Shown one piece after another: positions 16,371 through 23,909 of a stretch of DNA of 64,000 nucleotides. Positions within the stretch are counted from its first letter, which is position 1; the number at the start of each line of letters is the position of its first letter. A program made the position numbers and the translations under genes. Origin of the DNA: Planctomycetota bacterium (GTDB taxonomy: Bacteria > Planctomycetota > Planctomycetia > Planctomycetales > Planctomycetaceae); NCBI GenBank assembly GCA_018242525.1, contig JAFEBS010000056.1, positions 275,824-339,823 on the forward strand. The letters are read 5' to 3'. The notes beneath the pieces are model-generated. The model was not told where the DNA came from. It worked only from the letters and a program-made list of their open reading frames with translations, and did no database searches.

Positions 16371-17789
16371 ATGACCAGCAAACTGTCTCGCCGCCGGTTC
16401 GTTCAATCGGCCGCTGCAATCGGCATCAGTCTGCCGACAATCCTGCCGTCGCACGTCCTGTCGGGGCCGAACGACCGGTTGTCGTTTGCCTGCATCGGCA
16501 TGGGGGGCCAGATGCGAGGATACCTGGTTCCGGAACTTGGCAAGATCGATCAACAGATTGTCGCGATGTGTGATGTCGACAAGCGACAGACGGACAGTGC
16601 CCTGAAGGTCAACAGCCTGGCCAAGGCGACGATCTATCACGATTACCGCGAACTGCTCGACAAAGAAAAGAATGTCGATGCCGTGATCATCGCCACGCCG
16701 GATCACTGGCATGTCCCCATCTGCCAGGCGGCCCTCAAAAGCGGCAAGCATGTTTATTGCGAGAAGCCGTTGGCGCATTCCGTGGCGGAATGTCATGCCC
16801 TGGAAGAGCTGGCCAGAAGCCATCCGAAACAGGCCACGCAGACCGGGAATCAAGGGTGTTCTACCGAGGGGTTCCGGCGCAGTTTTGAAGTGATTCAATC
16901 AGGCCTGCTCGGTCAGATCACCGAAGTTCATGTCTGGCATCCGGCGCATGGCTGGCCCAATGGAGTGGATCGTCCCGCCGCCAGCGATCCCGTTCCTGCA
17001 GGGTTTGACTGGAGATTCTGGCTCGGTACCGCTCCCGAACGTCCCTACAACAATGACATCTATCATCCCGGCAAATGGCGAGGCTGGTACGACTTTGGGG
17101 GAGGTTCACTCGCTGATTTCTGCTGTCACGGGTTCCAGTTGGCCTACCGGGCTCTGGACCTGGACGCCCCGGCGCGGATCGAAGCGACTGGCGACAACCT
17201 GGGACACGAGTCCTTTCCGACCCGCTGCACGGTCAGTTTTGACTTCGCCGCGAAAGGGAATCGCGGTCCGGTCAGGCTCCATTTCTACTCCGGTGACAAC
17301 AATCTACCGCCCGATCACATCACGAAGGGGCCAGTGGGGACCACGGGCTGCCTGGTCGTCGGTACCGAAGGGACTCTGTCTGCGGGACTGTGGAATACGG
17401 ACTGCAATGTCCGGTTCAACGATGCGAAGGAATTCCGGGGCGCTGATCATCCCGAAGTCGTGAAGATCGCCAGGACACAACCACGAATCGACACCGAAGT
17501 GTTGAAATGGGATCCACGGCGTACGGCGCAAGGCCAGCGGCCTCGCTGGAGTCAGGTGAACAACTCGCACATGTTCGAATGGGTTCTGGCGTGTGCCGGC
17601 GATGCAAAGTCGTACTCGCCATTTGAAATCGGTGCTCGCATCACCGAAGTTGGAATGCTGGGTGTGCTGGCGTTGCGCCTTCAGAAGCCGGTCGTCTGGG
17701 ATGCCACCCAGCGCCAGGCAGTCGGGCTGCCAGAAGCTGCTGCGATCATTGATCCCCAGCCCTCCACCGACAAGTATTTGCCGTCTTGA
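16371..17789 (+). CDS. Tat-exported Gfo/Idh/MocA family oxidoreductase
   Basis: The 472-aa product has a twin-arginine leader (SRRRFVQSAAAIGISLPTIL), a Rossmann motif FACIGMGGQMRG near residues 39-50, an ATPDHWHVPICQ segment, and an EKP motif (VYCEKPLAHS) as in glucose-fructose oxidoreductase relatives. The C-terminal domain includes WRGWYDFGGGSLADFCCH. It starts 11 bp after the DUF1501 gene, so the two are almost certainly co-transcribed and co-exported. It differs from the paralogue at 6778-8358 in length and sequence. A periplasmic sugar oxidoreduction is likely; the substrate is unknown. Confidence 0.92.
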   Translation: MTSKLSRRRFVQSAAAIGISLPTILPSHVLSGPNDRLSFACIGMGGQMRGYLVPELGKIDQQIVAMCDVDKRQTDSALKVNSLAKATIYHDYRELLDKEKNVDAVIIATPDHWHVPICQAALKSGKHVYCEKPLAHSVAECHALEELARSHPKQATQTGNQGCSTEGFRRSFEVIQSGLLGQITEVHVWHPAHGWPNGVDRPAASDPVPAGFDWRFWLGTAPERPYNNDIYHPGKWRGWYDFGGGSLADFCCHGFQLAYRALDLDAPARIEATGDNLGHESFPTRCTVSFDFAAKGNRGPVRLHFYSGDNNLPPDHITKGPVGTTGCLVVGTEGTLSAGLWNTDCNVRFNDAKEFRGADHPEVVKIARTQPRIDTEVLKWDPRRTAQGQRPRWSQVNNSHMFEWVLACAGDAKSYSPFEIGARITEVGMLGVLALRLQKPVVWDATQRQAVGLPEAAAIIDPQPSTDKYLPS

Positions 17790-17853
17790 ACCGGTTTGAA
17801 GCCACAGGGATTGCTCGGATCAAGACAACGAAGAACGCAGCTCGACCGGGCGA

Positions 17854-18636
17854 CTACTTCAATTCGCTGATCTTCCGATTCGCCTCTGCCTTGATCACGG
17901 CATCACCCTTCGTTGCCGCAAGTTGAAAATAGATACGGGCGACACCTGATCGGCCCTCCTGAGCGGCGGCGGTTCCGCGTTCCAGATACTGCGCGGGAGT
18001 CAGGTCGGCTTTCACCGTGCGACTTACGGCAGGCCGACTGTCAGCGGTTCGTGGCGGCACGATTCTATCCGCCGCGCCGTGAATATCGGCTTGTGGCTCC
18101 GGCGCGGGGGGAATTCCGGCGGCGTCCAACGCAGGGACGATTCGCCCGTTCTCTGTCCGCAATTGCCCGGTCGCCATCCGGGACGTCAATGGCCCCATGG
18201 GGGGAACACTGGCAAAGCCACCTCCGCCCCCGACGACGGGGGCCACACCGGTGACAAACGGCCGATCGCGACCGATGAACATGTATCCGGGAAAGCCACT
18301 GGTCGTCGTCAGCACCGGCGTTGTCGACGTACTGTAAATTGACGAGCCCTGGCCGAATCCGAAATCGAATTGAGAATTCCCCACCGCAAACCCACCGTGC
18401 AGGCCGGCGTTTGGCTGATAGCCACCAAACGGGGGAGCCCCGCCGCCGCCGTTGAAATTCATAAAATAATGCGGATTGTGAACACCCCAGCCAATGTGGG
18501 AGTACTCGTAGAACGACGAGCCATTGGAATGAAGAGGCGCTTGCGTGGTCACCATTTGCGCGGACGCGATGACCGGTGCGGCCAGCAGCGTGGCAACGAT
18601 ACTCAGGGCTCGATGGAATCGCCGCATATGCGTCAC
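17854..18636 (-). CDS. Secreted Gly-rich protein with TPR-like tail
   Basis: The 260-aa protein has a signal peptide (MRRFHRALSIVATLLAAPVIASA), so ATG 18627 is a plausible alternative start. A low-complexity Gly/Phe/Pro/Ser region of about 130 aa follows (for example NFNGGGGAPPFGGYQ and FDFGFGQGSS). A C-terminal segment of about 45 aa (TPAQYLERGTAAAQEGRSGVARIYF) resembles a single TPR/SEL1 repeat. I recognise no catalytic domain. The composition suggests a surface or matrix-like protein. It is convergent with the DUF1501-Gfo/Idh pair and lies alone on its strand. Confidence 0.75.
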   Translation of the reverse strand: MTHMRRFHRALSIVATLLAAPVIASAQMVTTQAPLHSNGSSFYEYSHIGWGVHNPHYFMNFNGGGGAPPFGGYQPNAGLHGGFAVGNSQFDFGFGQGSSIYSTSTTPVLTTTSGFPGYMFIGRDRPFVTGVAPVVGGGGGFASVPPMGPLTSRMATGQLRTENGRIVPALDAAGIPPAPEPQADIHGAADRIVPPRTADSRPAVSRTVKADLTPAQYLERGTAAAQEGRSGVARIYFQLAATKGDAVIKAEANRKISELK

Positions 18637-19086
18637 CCTGAAAATGGGTGTATGGATTCGGACTTCACTACGTAAAGTTACCCGGCGACCAGCGGAATAT
18701 CGAGAGGAAAATTCAGGAAACCGGATTTTCGCCTGGTGTCCCGAAGCACGCTGGAAAACGCCGGCTGAGGGCGCCGATTTCGTAAACTGAATTGTCAGCG
18801 AGGGCAGTTCTCTCCGCGGAAAGCATTCATCTCGCCCTCGCTGTCACTTCGGATTACTTCTCTGGAAGGGACGATTGCATATCTGCCGTCAGGGAATGGA
18901 TGGTTGTACGGGTTACAACGCCTATGACGACGTTGATCGGCGTCAGCAGGCCATCTTGGCGCGGTCGTAGTGGTCATACCGAAAGTACGCAACGGTCCGA
19001 GAAGTGCAATTGTCATCGAGTACTTGGTCTATACCATCCGACCCCTACTGATATCGGGACTGGTGTTCACGGAGGAATGCGTTCCA
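18637..19086. other. Intergenic region between divergent genes
   Basis: About 450 bp separate the Gly-rich gene from the TolC-family gene. The region contains a long-arm inverted repeat (18796-18843). Open frames here look like shadows. The GGAGG at about 19072, 10 nt before ATG 19087, is the probable ribosome site for the downstream gene. Confidence 0.5.
18796..18843. promoter_or_regulatory. Perfect 10-bp inverted repeat
   Basis: CAGCGAGGGC (18796-18805) and GCCCTCGCTG (18834-18843) are perfect inverted copies around 28 nt, and the match extends outward by a few bases with one mismatch. It lies about 240 bp upstream of the TolC-family start. It could be a stem-loop in a leader RNA, a terminator of a lost gene, or an operator; no T-run follows. 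Confidence 0.35.
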
Positions 19087-20328
19087 ATGCGATGCCTCGC
19101 TGCAATTGTGATTTGTTCGGCCTGCTGCCTGTCGTATGCGGATGAATTGCCGCCGACACCGGCTCAGGCTGCGCTCACGCTGGATGAGTGCGTTGCGTGG
19201 ACTTTGATGCGTCACCCTCGGCTGGCCGAGGCGGGATTTGAAATCGATCAATGGCGCGGAACCGCCCTGCAGGCGGGGCTTTATCCAAATCCCAGAATCG
19301 ACAGCGGAAACCCTCAGACGATCGGTCCCCAACGAACGACCGTTTTGACCACCGGTTTGACTCAGGAAATCGTCACCGCGGGCAAACTGAGGCTTGATCA
19401 GGCCGCTGCCACCGAAGCGGCCCGTCAGTCGGAATGGAATCGAACTCGGACTCGCTATGAAGTGCTGACGCTGGTTCGGCAGGAATACTTTGCCACCCTG
19501 GCTGCCCAGCGACGTCGCATCCTGCTTGAAAAGCTTTTGAAACTGGCCGAGCAATCCGAGAAAACTGGAACCAATCTGTTTAAGGCCGAGCAGGTCAGCG
19601 AGACAGATGTGTTACTGCTGCGTGTCGAGCGCCGTAGGGCAGAATTGGCGCTCCAGACCTCGGACATCACGTTGGACGGTCGCAAACGACAACTCGCCAC
19701 CACCATGGGCGTGCGCGACATGAAGATCGAATCCCTCGAAGGGAGTCTGACGGTTCCGCTTAAGGATTTTGAGTCGGACGAGGTCCTGAACCAGATCCTG
19801 TATGGAAATCCGATGGTACAGATGGCGCACCTGGAGATCTCGCGGAACCTGTTTCTGTTGCAACGAGCAGAAGTCGAACCGATCCCCAACCTGTCAGTGC
19901 AGGGTGGCTTTCAGTATTCGTACTCGACGGACAATTATCAGGGGATTATCGGTCTTTATCTGAATATTCCATTGTGGAATCAGAATCAGGGGAACATTGC
20001 GGCGGCCCAGGCCGCCGTCAGCCGCGCCAACGCCAGCCGCGACGCAGTTCAACTGGAACTGACCAAACAATTGACCGAAGCTGTCCAGCGTTATCGCATT
20101 GCCGAACGAGGCGTCAAGAGCCTGGAAGAGGGGATTCTGCCAGATGCCATGCGGACATTGGAACTGGTTCAATCCGCCTACGCCCGCGGACAATTCGACA
20201 TCACGCGACTGCTTCAAACACAGCGATCTGTCTTCGAGGCGAATCTCGATTACATTTCCGCCCTCGAAGGCCGACTGAGTGCCGCGGCGGAGATCGCGGG
20301 ACTAATGCAGTTGGACGAGTTCCCCTGA
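19087..20328 (+). CDS. TolC-family outer membrane efflux protein
   Basis: The 413-aa protein has a signal peptide (MRCLAAIVICSACCLSYA) and two outer-membrane-efflux repeats with long coiled-coil helices, as in CzcC/CusC-type TolC homologues. Characteristic parts are LTLDECVAWTLMRHPRLAEAG at the start (family Leu-x-Leu-xx-ALxxALxxNPxL) and the matching second half around IPLWNQNQGNIAAAQAAVSRA. The ATG at 19087 is chosen because it begins the signal peptide and has GGAGG 10 nt upstream; a longer frame to 18970 lacks these. No RND pump or membrane-fusion gene is adjacent, so its partner must be elsewhere. Confidence 0.88.
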   Translation: MRCLAAIVICSACCLSYADELPPTPAQAALTLDECVAWTLMRHPRLAEAGFEIDQWRGTALQAGLYPNPRIDSGNPQTIGPQRTTVLTTGLTQEIVTAGKLRLDQAAATEAARQSEWNRTRTRYEVLTLVRQEYFATLAAQRRRILLEKLLKLAEQSEKTGTNLFKAEQVSETDVLLLRVERRRAELALQTSDITLDGRKRQLATTMGVRDMKIESLEGSLTVPLKDFESDEVLNQILYGNPMVQMAHLEISRNLFLLQRAEVEPIPNLSVQGGFQYSYSTDNYQGIIGLYLNIPLWNQNQGNIAAAQAAVSRANASRDAVQLELTKQLTEAVQRYRIAERGVKSLEEGILPDAMRTLELVQSAYARGQFDITRLLQTQRSVFEANLDYISALEGRLSAAAEIAGLMQLDEFP

Positions 20329-20525
20329 GGCGCGGCGCACGGTCCATCGTCCTTTGAAAACAGCGATTGGCTCGGGCACCTCTGCCTGAACTTCTCATTC
20401 GGCGGTCCGAACTCTACACTGGCCACACGTTTGTGGCGGCCCGTGTGAACCCCTGTCGGGCCGCCGTGTCTTCCCAGAATAAGTTCCGACGCGATTCGAC
20501 CTCTTTTATTCTTGATCAATTCACC

Positions 20526-23459
20526 ATGCCCCGTTACGACGCCAAGCAGATTGAGCCCAAGTGGCAGGCCTTTTGGGACCAGCACCAGACTTTCCAGGTC
20601 GACGCCTACGACCCCGCCAAGCCGAAACTGTATGTGCTGGACATGTTCCCCTATCCCTCGGGGGCCGGGCTGCATGTGGGGCATCCGGAAGGATATACGG
20701 CAACCGACATTGTCTGCCGGTACAGCCGGATGAAGGGGAAGCAGGTCCTGCACCCCATGGGCTGGGATGCGTTTGGTCTCCCTGCGGAAGACTACGCGAT
20801 CAAAACCGGGACTCACCCGGCAATCACCACCGCCAGAAACATCGCGACGTTTAAACGTCAGTTGAAGATGCTCGGCTTCAGCTATGACTGGAGCCGCGAA
20901 TTCGCGACCACGGATCCCGATTATTATCGGTGGACCCAATGGATCTTTCTGCAACTGTTCGATACCTGGTACGACTCGAAACAGACTTGGACCGGTCCCG
21001 ATGGCGTGACGCGAACCGGCCGCGGACGTCCCATCGCCGAATTGCCGATTCCCGTTGACGTATCGGCCCGGGGGCAAGAGGCCGTGCGTCGGTACCAGGA
21101 CAAGCACCGTCTGGCGTATCAGCACGAAGCCCCGGTCAACTGGTGTCCCGCCCTGGGAACGGTGCTGGCCAACGAAGAAGTGGTCGATGGCAAGAGCGAA
21201 CGCGGGGGGCATCCCGTCGAACGCGTCCCACTGCGCCAGTGGTTGCTGCGAATTACGGCTTATGGTGATCGGCTGGCGGACGAGTTGGAACCGTTGCACT
21301 GGCCTGAATCCATCAAGTCGATGCAGCGGAACTGGATTGGCCGCAGCGAAGGGGCTGAGGTCGATTTCCTGATCAGCACGTCCGGCACGTCGTTCGACGA
21401 CTGGAAGTCGGCGCGCGGACAATCCGGTTTCCCCGGTGAACCGGGCGACGACGTCCTGCGCATCTATACCACCCGGCCCGACACGCTGTTCGGGGCGACC
21501 TACATGGTGCTGGCACCAGAACATCCCGCCGTGGACCAGTTGACAACGCCGGCTCAACGAGCTGCCGTGGATGCCTACCGTCACCAGGCGGCCACGAAGA
21601 GCGACCTGGATCGAACGGATCTCGCCAAGGACAAGAGTGGTGTCTTCACCGGTGGCTATGCCATCAATCCCATTAATGGGTCTCAGGTCCCGGTCTGGAT
21701 CGCGGATTACGTCCTGATCAGTTATGGCACCGGGGCCATCATGGCCGTTCCCGCCCACGACTTGCGCGACTGGGAATTTGCTGTCAAATTCCAGATCCCG
21801 ATCATCGCCGTCGTACAGCCACCCTCCGGCTATGAACCGTCGAAGGAGGAACTCGCACTGACGGTTGCGGACGCCATGCCGGGGGCTCCGTCGTGCCCGA
21901 TGATCAGTGAAGGGACGGCGATCAATTCGGATCGATTCAACGGCCTGGCCACTCAAGACTTCAAATCGCAGATCACGCATGAACTCGCCGCCGCGGGACT
22001 CGGCCGCAAAGCAGTCAACTACCGCTTGCGTGACTGGTTGTTCTCGCGCCAACGCTATTGGGGCGAACCGTTCCCGGTCTGGCACGAACTGGATGCCGAC
22101 GGACAACCGACCGGCTTGATGCGAACCGATCCAGAGGCGAGTCTTCCCATCCGGCTGCCGGATCTTGCCGAATTCAAACCAACGGGCACCCCGGACCCGA
22201 TGTTGTCCAAGGCTCCGGCCGATTGGCTTTACAAGACCGATTCCGATGGTGTCCCCCTGAAACGCGAAACCAATACGATGCCCCAATGGGCAGGGTCGTG
22301 CTGGTACTACTTGCGGTTTGCCGATCCGAAGAACGCCGAGCAGTTCCTGTCTCCAGAGATCGAACGGAACTGGTTGCCAGTTGACCTGTACGTCGGTGGT
22401 GCCGAGCATGCCGTGTTGCACCTGCTGTACTCGCGGTTCTGGCACAAGGTGCTGTTCGACCGCGGTCTTGTTTCCACCTGCGAGCCGTTCCAGCGGCTGG
22501 TCAACCAGGGGATGATCCTGGGTGACACCGACTATCACCTGTCGGTCGAATCGTTTGAGGCCAACCAGGAAGCGATCGAATCGCTGAAACTGGTCTCGTT
22601 TCGTTTCAAGGAAGACGACCTGGAGTTTGTCGCCCTGCGGAATCCGTCAACCGTTGAGGATGAATTCTGCCCGCTCAAGGAAGAGCAGATCGTCAAGGAG
22701 CGGGGAAAGACCTTACTGAAGGGGACGGAGATCGAACTGACAGGCCGCACGGACAAGATGTCCAAGAGCCGCAAGAACGTTGTCAACCCGGACAAGGTGG
22801 TGGAGGAATACGGCGCGGATTCGTTGCGCCTGTATGAAATGTTCATGGGACCGCTGGAGGCGGTCAAGCCATGGAGTATGAAGGGTGTCGAAGGAGTCTA
22901 CCGCTTCCTGGGTCGTGTCTGGCGCATGATCGTCGACGAAAAGTTCGACGATTCTGTCCGATTGAATCCAGCGATCCGGGATGTCGCACCGACCGCCGGA
23001 CAACTTCGCGTGCTGCATCACACAATCAAGCTGGTCACGCGCGACATCGAATCGCACGGTTTCAATACGGCGATCAGCCGGATGATGGAATTCGTGAACG
23101 AATTCCTGGGGCTGGACGTTCGACCTCGCGCCGTCATGGACCCGTTCGTGCTGCTGCTCAGCCCGTTTGCACCGCACCTGGCCGAAGAATTGTGGCAGTT
23201 GCTCGGTCATTCCACGACTCTGGCTTACGAACCGTGGCCCGCGTACGACGAGCAGTATCTGGTTGAGGCGGAGTTGGAGATTCCCGTCCAGATCAACGGC
23301 AAGCTGCGTGGCAAAATCACAGTCCCGGCGGATGCGGACGCGGCCATCATTGAAGCTGCCGCCATGCTCGACGCGGGCGTGGCCGCGCTGCTGGAGGGAA
23401 AATCCGTCGTCAAGACAGTGGTTATTCCACGGAAAATGGTCAACTTCGTCGTGAAGTGA
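20526..23459 (+). CDS. leuS: Leucyl-tRNA synthetase
   Basis: This class I synthetase charges tRNA-Leu. The HIGH motif is HVGH at residues 50-53 (PYPSGAGLHVGHPEGY) and the KMSKS loop is intact at 744-748 (TDKMSKSRKN). The CP1 editing domain is present (YTTRPDTLFGATYMVLAPEH; GTGAIMAVPAHDLRDWEFA). A stretch of about 70 aa just before KMSKS (ending KGTEIELTGR) fits the leucine-specific insertion seen in some bacterial LeuRS. The ATG at 20526 gives the normal start MPRYDAKQIEPKWQ; an upstream frame of 53 codons has no homologous look. Length is 977 aa. Its 3' end overlaps the convergent ridA gene by 20 bp. Confidence 0.97.
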   Translation: MPRYDAKQIEPKWQAFWDQHQTFQVDAYDPAKPKLYVLDMFPYPSGAGLHVGHPEGYTATDIVCRYSRMKGKQVLHPMGWDAFGLPAEDYAIKTGTHPAITTARNIATFKRQLKMLGFSYDWSREFATTDPDYYRWTQWIFLQLFDTWYDSKQTWTGPDGVTRTGRGRPIAELPIPVDVSARGQEAVRRYQDKHRLAYQHEAPVNWCPALGTVLANEEVVDGKSERGGHPVERVPLRQWLLRITAYGDRLADELEPLHWPESIKSMQRNWIGRSEGAEVDFLISTSGTSFDDWKSARGQSGFPGEPGDDVLRIYTTRPDTLFGATYMVLAPEHPAVDQLTTPAQRAAVDAYRHQAATKSDLDRTDLAKDKSGVFTGGYAINPINGSQVPVWIADYVLISYGTGAIMAVPAHDLRDWEFAVKFQIPIIAVVQPPSGYEPSKEELALTVADAMPGAPSCPMISEGTAINSDRFNGLATQDFKSQITHELAAAGLGRKAVNYRLRDWLFSRQRYWGEPFPVWHELDADGQPTGLMRTDPEASLPIRLPDLAEFKPTGTPDPMLSKAPADWLYKTDSDGVPLKRETNTMPQWAGSCWYYLRFADPKNAEQFLSPEIERNWLPVDLYVGGAEHAVLHLLYSRFWHKVLFDRGLVSTCEPFQRLVNQGMILGDTDYHLSVESFEANQEAIESLKLVSFRFKEDDLEFVALRNPSTVEDEFCPLKEEQIVKERGKTLLKGTEIELTGRTDKMSKSRKNVVNPDKVVEEYGADSLRLYEMFMGPLEAVKPWSMKGVEGVYRFLGRVWRMIVDEKFDDSVRLNPAIRDVAPTAGQLRVLHHTIKLVTRDIESHGFNTAISRMMEFVNEFLGLDVRPRAVMDPFVLLLSPFAPHLAEELWQLLGHSTTLAYEPWPAYDEQYLVEAELEIPVQINGKLRGKITVPADADAAIIEAAAMLDAGVAALLEGKSVVKTVVIPRKMVNFVVK

Positions 23460-23877
23460 TGTCCTCGGCTCCTGAATCGGTTCGGGCCTCCACATCAACC
23501 ATTGCATCCACTTCGATTTCAACCAGATGGTCGGGGTTCACCAGGCGGCGGACTTCAACCATTGTGGATGCAGGATTGATTCCGGCAAAGATCTCACCGT
23601 GGGCACGACCAACCTCTTCCCACCGACTGATGTCGGTGACGAACATTCTGGTGCGTGCCACATCGGATAGCTTCGCTCCGACCTCGGCAAGGGCAGCTTC
23701 AATCCTGCGGAGAATGAAGACCGTCTGGTGGTAAGCATCACCCACGGCGACGGTCGTGCCGTCTGTGTTGGACGCTGTCGTTCCTGCGACGAAGACATGC
23801 GGGCCAATCCTCACCGCACGAGAGTAGGCCACGGCTTTCTCCCAAGGAGTGCCCGTCGAAATTGTTTGTCGTGTCAT
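23440..23877 (-). CDS. RidA/YjgF family protein
   Basis: The 145-aa product is a RidA-fold (chorismate mutase-like trimer) protein. Family RidA enzymes deaminate reactive enamine/imine intermediates, and some members have been called endoribonuclease L-PSP. Family-like parts are GPHVFVAGTTA, RTRMFVTDISRWEEVGRAH, NPASTMVEVRRLVNPDHLVEIE. The Arg that binds substrate carboxylate (usually R105) corresponds to R in VEVRRLV. The gene starts 32 bp after the pnkp stop on the same strand, so it may be the last gene of the RNA-repair cluster; it may equally be unrelated. Its 3' end overlaps leuS by 20 bp. Confidence 0.85.
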   Translation of the reverse strand: MTRQTISTGTPWEKAVAYSRAVRIGPHVFVAGTTASNTDGTTVAVGDAYHQTVFILRRIEAALAEVGAKLSDVARTRMFVTDISRWEEVGRAHGEIFAGINPASTMVEVRRLVNPDHLVEIEVDAMVDVEARTDSGAEDITSRRS

Positions 23878-23909
23878 TCAAGATCCCTCGTAGATGTTTC
23901 CGCACTCGC

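Noticed and set aside
20250..22538. A 762-aa minus-strand frame across leuS
   Set aside because: It is antisense to leuS, has no domain, and its composition reflects the complementary codons of leuS.
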